Below, piece by piece: positions 40,301 to 43,375 of a stretch of DNA of 43,375 nucleotides. The notes below the pieces were generated by a model. The model did no database searches. It saw nothing but the letters and a program-made list of their open reading frames with translations, and had not been told where the DNA came from. Positions within the stretch are counted from its first letter, which is position 1. Each line of letters opens with the position of its first letter. The stretch is taken from assembly GCA_001970955.1 (NCBI GenBank), contig MPUH01000604.1, positions 1-43,375 on the forward strand, written 5' to 3'. The DNA comes from Stentor coeruleus. Its lineage: Eukaryota > Ciliophora > Heterotrichea > Heterotrichida > Stentoridae. The position numbers and the translations under genes are program-made.

Positions 40301-42017
40301 ACTAGGTTTTGTATGTGTTGTATATGAAAAATTCATATTTGGAAAAGAAAAAATTATATATAGAGGTTATAGCAAATATGACATGTGGTGGCTTAAGATG
40401 TTTGAAAGTAAAGAACACCCTCCTGATGATGAAGTATTGAAAATCATCCAGGTTTCATTTTCTATGTTTTGCATGTTTTTGCTTATAAAAGAATATTTGC
40501 CAAATAATGAAAAATTAGAAGAAATATATTTTGTTGAATTATCCCAAGAAAAAGTTATGAAAAACCAAGTTGTTGATTTGTTTTCTGATAATCTGAAAAA
40601 AAGAGCTTATAATTTTTACCTTGAAAACATCTCGAAAGTGGAAATTAATTATAAAGGCAAGTTGATTCCGGTTATTTTTATGAAACCTTTTTTAACTGTG
40701 CATCTTAGTAGTAAATCAAGAAAATATTTACTTAGAAATATGACGAATTTTACTTATCAAGCCAAGATTCAAGAGTTTTTAAAAAGGTGTGATGAGTACA
40801 AGACCGAAATGATTTACCAGCAGAGACTTGAAAGGTACCCTTTTATAGCAAACTTTGCTAGTCGTTGGTATTTTTATAGAACTATAGCATTTTACCTTAC
40901 TTGTGCTATAAATATAATGCTCCTTTTAACTATTAAAAAAGTTGATGAATTATTCGCCATAGAAGCAAACCCAATCCTCGCTTGTATTTTATACTTTTTA
41001 TGCGCTTGTCAAATAATCTCTGCCACTTTAAGCCTTTTGTCTTACCTTTTTGAATATTCCCCTATGATTTATCTTTCCCCTCACATCAACAAAAGTGAAT
41101 TTGCTATAGCTAAAAAAAGACTTGAAGGAACTCTACTCAACAGGGAAATAAAAATGATGCAGAAAAAAGGTGGCAAAAACAGCGTATTACGTGGGATAAC
41201 TCAAATTTTCATGGACTCAGATGTTTTTTACGTAATAATCTACTTCTTTATTTCCTACCTCGCAATCCAAAACCTCATGTGGTATGGGTTGCTTATTTTA
41301 GACACAATCAAACGTAGCCAAGTGCTTAAAAATGTCTTACGTTCAATCACATTAAACTACAAACTCCTCCTTCTAACCCTAATCCTCGGTATCATAATCA
41401 TATATATATTTAGCATATTCGGGTTTCTTTTTTATACAGATACATATAATCAAAGCGAAAATAAAATGTACTGCGATACTCTTAGTGTATGTTTTTTCAC
41501 CACATTAAACAAAGGTGTTAGAGCTCAAGGTGGTATTGGGACTGCATTAGCAGTACCAAATGATAGATATGATAGGATGCTTTTTGATATGGCATTTTTC
41601 ATAATAATTATTGTTGTTTTACTTAAGGTTATATTTGGGATTATTATCGATACTTTTGCTGAGTTAAGAGATATGAGAGAGGAGCAGTTTAAGAATTTAG
41701 AGCAAACTTGTTTTATATGTGGGAAGAATAAATTTGAGTTTGAAGTAAGGAGGATAAGTTGGAATAAACATATTAATGACGAGCATAATGCACATGCTTA
41801 TTTAGCGTTTATTGTGTATATTATGATGAAGAAAAGTGATATGAATGGGATTGAGAAGTATGTGAAAATGCAAGTTGATATTAATGAGCCTATGTTTTTC
41901 CCTAAGAGTAGTATTGGTCTTGCTAAGTATGAGTCTATTAAGCTAGATGAACAGAAGGATTATGCTAAAAAGTTTAATAGCATAAAGAACAGATTAGAAG
42001 ATTTAGCTTATAATTAG
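31353..42017 (+). CDS. IP3-receptor-like intracellular Ca2+ channel with zinc-finger and WxPGK-repeat extension
   Basis: About 3,480 aa once artefactual duplications are removed. The start ATG at 31353 leads into a B-box-like Cys/His cluster (CNQANCSEKVCWECSCPEK...CDSHIKIH). A Lys/Pro/Glu-rich region to about 33610 carries about 25 copies of P-x-W-x-P-G-K. Then come the IP3R N-terminal trefoils (GFLQFGDIVCLMSKDT, 34086; YGERIQLRHIHSNSFITVSE; ESSWLEILPENKLR), MIR repeats (GDSFRIKHKDSEKYLSA; WELERIDPFQGGGATVDEFF), RIH armadillo regions (~35800-39100), an RIH-associated segment (CLSTLTALCEGLCPENQKEI, ~40050), membrane helices (40850-41640) and the pore/linker (GVRAQGGIGTAL; VIFGIIIDTFAELR; TCFICGK...HINDEH). 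It should release stored Ca2+ from internal membranes. The frame is broken by N-joins at 35214 and 39230, a 67-bp duplication at 36738, and indels at about 32550-32975. Confidence 0.92.
32766..33040 (+). repeat. 42-bp tandem repeat coding PMWAPGKTEDKEE units
   Basis: About seven units of 14 codons with high DNA identity (for example CCTATGTGGGCCCCTGGAAA at several places). One copy near 32967 lacks eight bases (ATAAAGAG) compared with its neighbours, which shifts the frame. This is the youngest, most homogeneous part of the longer WxPGK array. Confidence 0.85.
35186..35242. repeat. 28-bp duplication around N in the channel gene
   Basis: 35186-35213 equals 35215-35242, with N at 35214. The period of 29 breaks the frame. 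Removing one copy joins the MIR region directly to the downstream ORF without a stop. Confidence 0.92.
36738..36871. repeat. 67-bp exact duplication in the channel gene
   Basis: 36738-36804 equals 36805-36871 with no N. It is not a multiple of three and accounts for the frame change between two long ORFs; one copy restores a continuous frame. Confidence 0.92.
38465..38535. repeat. 35-bp duplication around N in the channel gene
   Basis: 38465-38499 equals 38501-38535, with N at 38500. The period of 36 inserts 12 spurious codons in frame. Confidence 0.92.
39158..39302. repeat. 72-bp duplication around N in the channel gene
   Basis: 39158-39229 equals 39231-39302, with N at 39230. The period of 73 breaks the frame and splits the gene into two apparent ORFs. 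Confidence 0.92.
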
Positions 42018-42561
42018 ATAGGATTCTGATAAGTAAAAAGTTTTAAGGTTTAGATTTAGATTTAGTTTGAATCATTTTAGTTGGTAATTCTTATGGCAAA
42101 ATTGGATGGAATTTCTTTGTTAAGAAAATAAAGTTTTTGTGAAAAGTGTAAGATTGAAAGCATTGAGATTAGTATGCTGGATGAAGCAGGGGTTATTGGG
42201 AATGAATGAATTTTTGATGTTTTAGAAAGTTTGGATTTGTGATTTATATAATTTATCACAGTAATAAATTAGGTTTTTTTTGGGATAAGAGTTTAGGTTA
42301 AGAAATTCGTTTTTAGTAAAATATATAATAATTAATGTTTTTTCATGTGTTATAAGCATATTCTAACTACCCTAGATGATTGGTAAGTTATATATGTTGA
42401 TATAAAATTAAACAGCATATTATTAGATTAACAGTGCAGAATTTGAACTATTTTTTGCATAAACCATAATTCTATCATATGAAATATAGATTTAGAATAT
42501 TAATAATTAATAAGAATCCAACACATTCCCTAATCAGGTTCAGTCCATTTCATCTGAAAGG
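42018..42561. other. 3' flank of the channel gene
   Basis: G-rich, C-poor + strand to about 42310, then AT-rich. No gene recognised; a 60-codon minus-strand ORF is not supported. Confidence 0.6.
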
Positions 42562-42705
42562 CTATTTTCCTTTACAAGCCTTGATACTAAATTTTTTGGT
42601 TTGACTCATAGACCCATTAAGCATATTCATATCAAAAACAACTTTATCATACCCAAGCTTCTCTAATTTTTTATTAAGGTTTTTCTTTATCAGCTCTGTA
42701 ATTTT
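42562..42705 (-). pseudogene. 47-codon coding-like fragment without a start
   Basis: On the minus strand the frame between TAA (42706-42708) and TAG (42562-42564) is strongly coding-like: ELIKKNLNKKLEKLGYDKVV, then FDMNMLNGSMSQTKKFSIK, ending KACKGK. It has no ATG at its start, and the DNA just upstream belongs to a gene on the other strand. It looks like the C-terminal end of a gene whose front is lost, or a terminal exon behind an unseen intron. I do not recognise the family. Confidence 0.5.
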
Positions 42706-42722
42706 TTAAATGAAATAATATA

Positions 42723-42956
42723 ATGGGTTGTTGCCAAACTTCACTAATTGAATCAGATTTCCAATCAAGTCTTGCAGGTAGTATGATAGTTCAAGATAGA
42801 TCAGGATTAGGGAATAAGCATTTACCTATTTCAATACCTATGATTAATGATAGCTCAGCTCCACCTCCAAAATTAACCCCGTTTTTCGGTAAAAAATTCA
42901 ATTTTGATGATTCTGACAAAGGGACGCATGAAAAGAAATCATTAGAGATTAGCTAA
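42723..42956 (+). CDS. small protein with N-myristoylation/palmitoylation signal, 77 aa
   Basis: The ORF starts MGCCQTSLIE: Gly2, Cys3, Cys4 and Thr6 fit the pattern for co-translational N-myristoylation on Gly2 with palmitoylation on the adjacent cysteines, which would anchor the protein to the inner face of a membrane. This also supports the chosen start. The rest is short, polar and probably disordered, with a Pro-rich stretch (SSAPPPKLTPFF) and a charged C-terminus. There is no catalytic domain; a membrane-tethered adaptor or calcium-signalling accessory protein is possible but unproven. The 3' flank is G-rich as for other + genes. It may be complete, or a first exon. Confidence 0.65.
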   Translation: MGCCQTSLIESDFQSSLAGSMIVQDRSGLGNKHLPISIPMINDSSAPPPKLTPFFGKKFNFDDSDKGTHEKKSLEIS

Positions 42957-43375
42957 AGTGTTGTTATAAAAGACATAAGTAGATTTTATAGTAAATATTG
43001 ATTAAAACTAAATAATGGATTGAGGTAGGAGAAAGGATTTTTTGTAAAATAAAAGTTGGGTAAATGGAAAATGATTTGAGTTGAGGTTATGATTAGAGGT
43101 TTTTAGAAATCATGTGTCGGAGAATAAGATGTACTAAATACTTATAATATTATAGGATATGGTAAAGAAATATAATGATATTATTTGAAGTTTGTAAATG
43201 GTTTAGTTTAAATGCTTTATATTGGTATGCGAATTGATAGAATATTAAATTATAATTTAGTAATGAAGATTGAATATGCTTAAGTTTGCTTTTTAAGGAA
43301 AATTTTTTAGATTCTAATTACCAAAATGCAACTGGGGTAAATCTTTTGCAGATCACTTACATAGAATGAGAGGAG
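42957..43375. other. 3' flank at the window end, no gene
   Basis: G-rich, C-poor sequence to about 43250, typical of 3' flanks of + genes here. Nothing else recognised. Confidence 0.6.

Noticed and set aside
1-43375. CRISPR array, insertion sequence or prophage
   Set aside because: No spaced short repeats, transposase or phage-like genes; introns, code use and gene families are eukaryotic.

Overview
This 43.4-kb, AT-rich, gene-dense window looks like macronuclear DNA of a heterotrich ciliate, most probably Stentor or a close relative. Three things support this. (1) The standard genetic code is used: TAA, TAG and TGA all end long ORFs, and neither TAA/TAG (as Gln) nor TGA (as Trp) is read through. 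(2) There are 15-nt introns: one, GTAATATTTATTTAG on the minus strand at 27223-27237, is needed to join two ORFs, and a second in-frame candidate lies at 22693-22707. Introns this small are known from heterotrichs. (3) The gene content is ciliate-like: a P4-ATPase/guanylyl cyclase fusion, an IP3-receptor-like channel, kelch/Cys-rich membrane proteins and many coiled-coil proteins. The species call is inference.

Layout. 0.6-3.7 kb: two hypothetical genes, convergent, the second with CTFxPK motifs. 4.3-10.8 kb (-): ATPase/guanylyl cyclase fusion. 11.9-13.3 kb (+): mitochondrial glutamate dehydrogenase. 14.0-15.3 kb: a zinc-knuckle/coiled-coil protein convergent with an NF-YC histone-fold subunit. 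16.0-21.9 kb (+): three consecutive coiled-coil proteins. 22.5-23.9 kb: an unknown gene divergent from mitochondrial ATP synthase OSCP. 24.4-27.8 kb (-): a spliced kelch/Cys-rich membrane protein. 28.5-28.7 kb: a decayed copy of part of that kelch gene. 29.2 kb: a tRNA gene with an odd anticodon arm. 29.6-30.3 kb (-): a delta-COP that ends before the mu-homology domain. 30.6-31.3 kb: a decayed gene. 31.35-42.0 kb (+): one giant IP3-receptor-like channel with an unusual N-terminal extension, a B-box-like zinc finger followed by about 25 copies of a P-x-W-x-P-G-K motif. 42.6-43.0 kb: a coding fragment (-) and a small, probably lipid-anchored protein.

The assembly has systematic defects. At seven places a single N separates two nearly identical copies of 28-142 bp, which look like overlapping contig ends left unmerged. 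Similar head-to-tail duplications without N occur at 1-66, 11191-11348, 24314-24423 and 36738-36871. They break or lengthen real genes: the channel gene, the coiled-coil gene at 16-18 kb and the cyclase. The ORFs should be read through them with one copy removed.

The genes do not form an operon. Several belong to Ca2+/cyclic-nucleotide signalling (guanylyl cyclase, intracellular Ca2+ channel), mitochondrial energy metabolism (GDH, OSCP), transcription (NF-YC) and secretion (delta-COP). A window-wide pattern is that 5' flanks are C-rich and G-poor on the sense strand while 3' flanks are G-rich and C-poor, so the sign of intergenic GC skew marks transcription direction.
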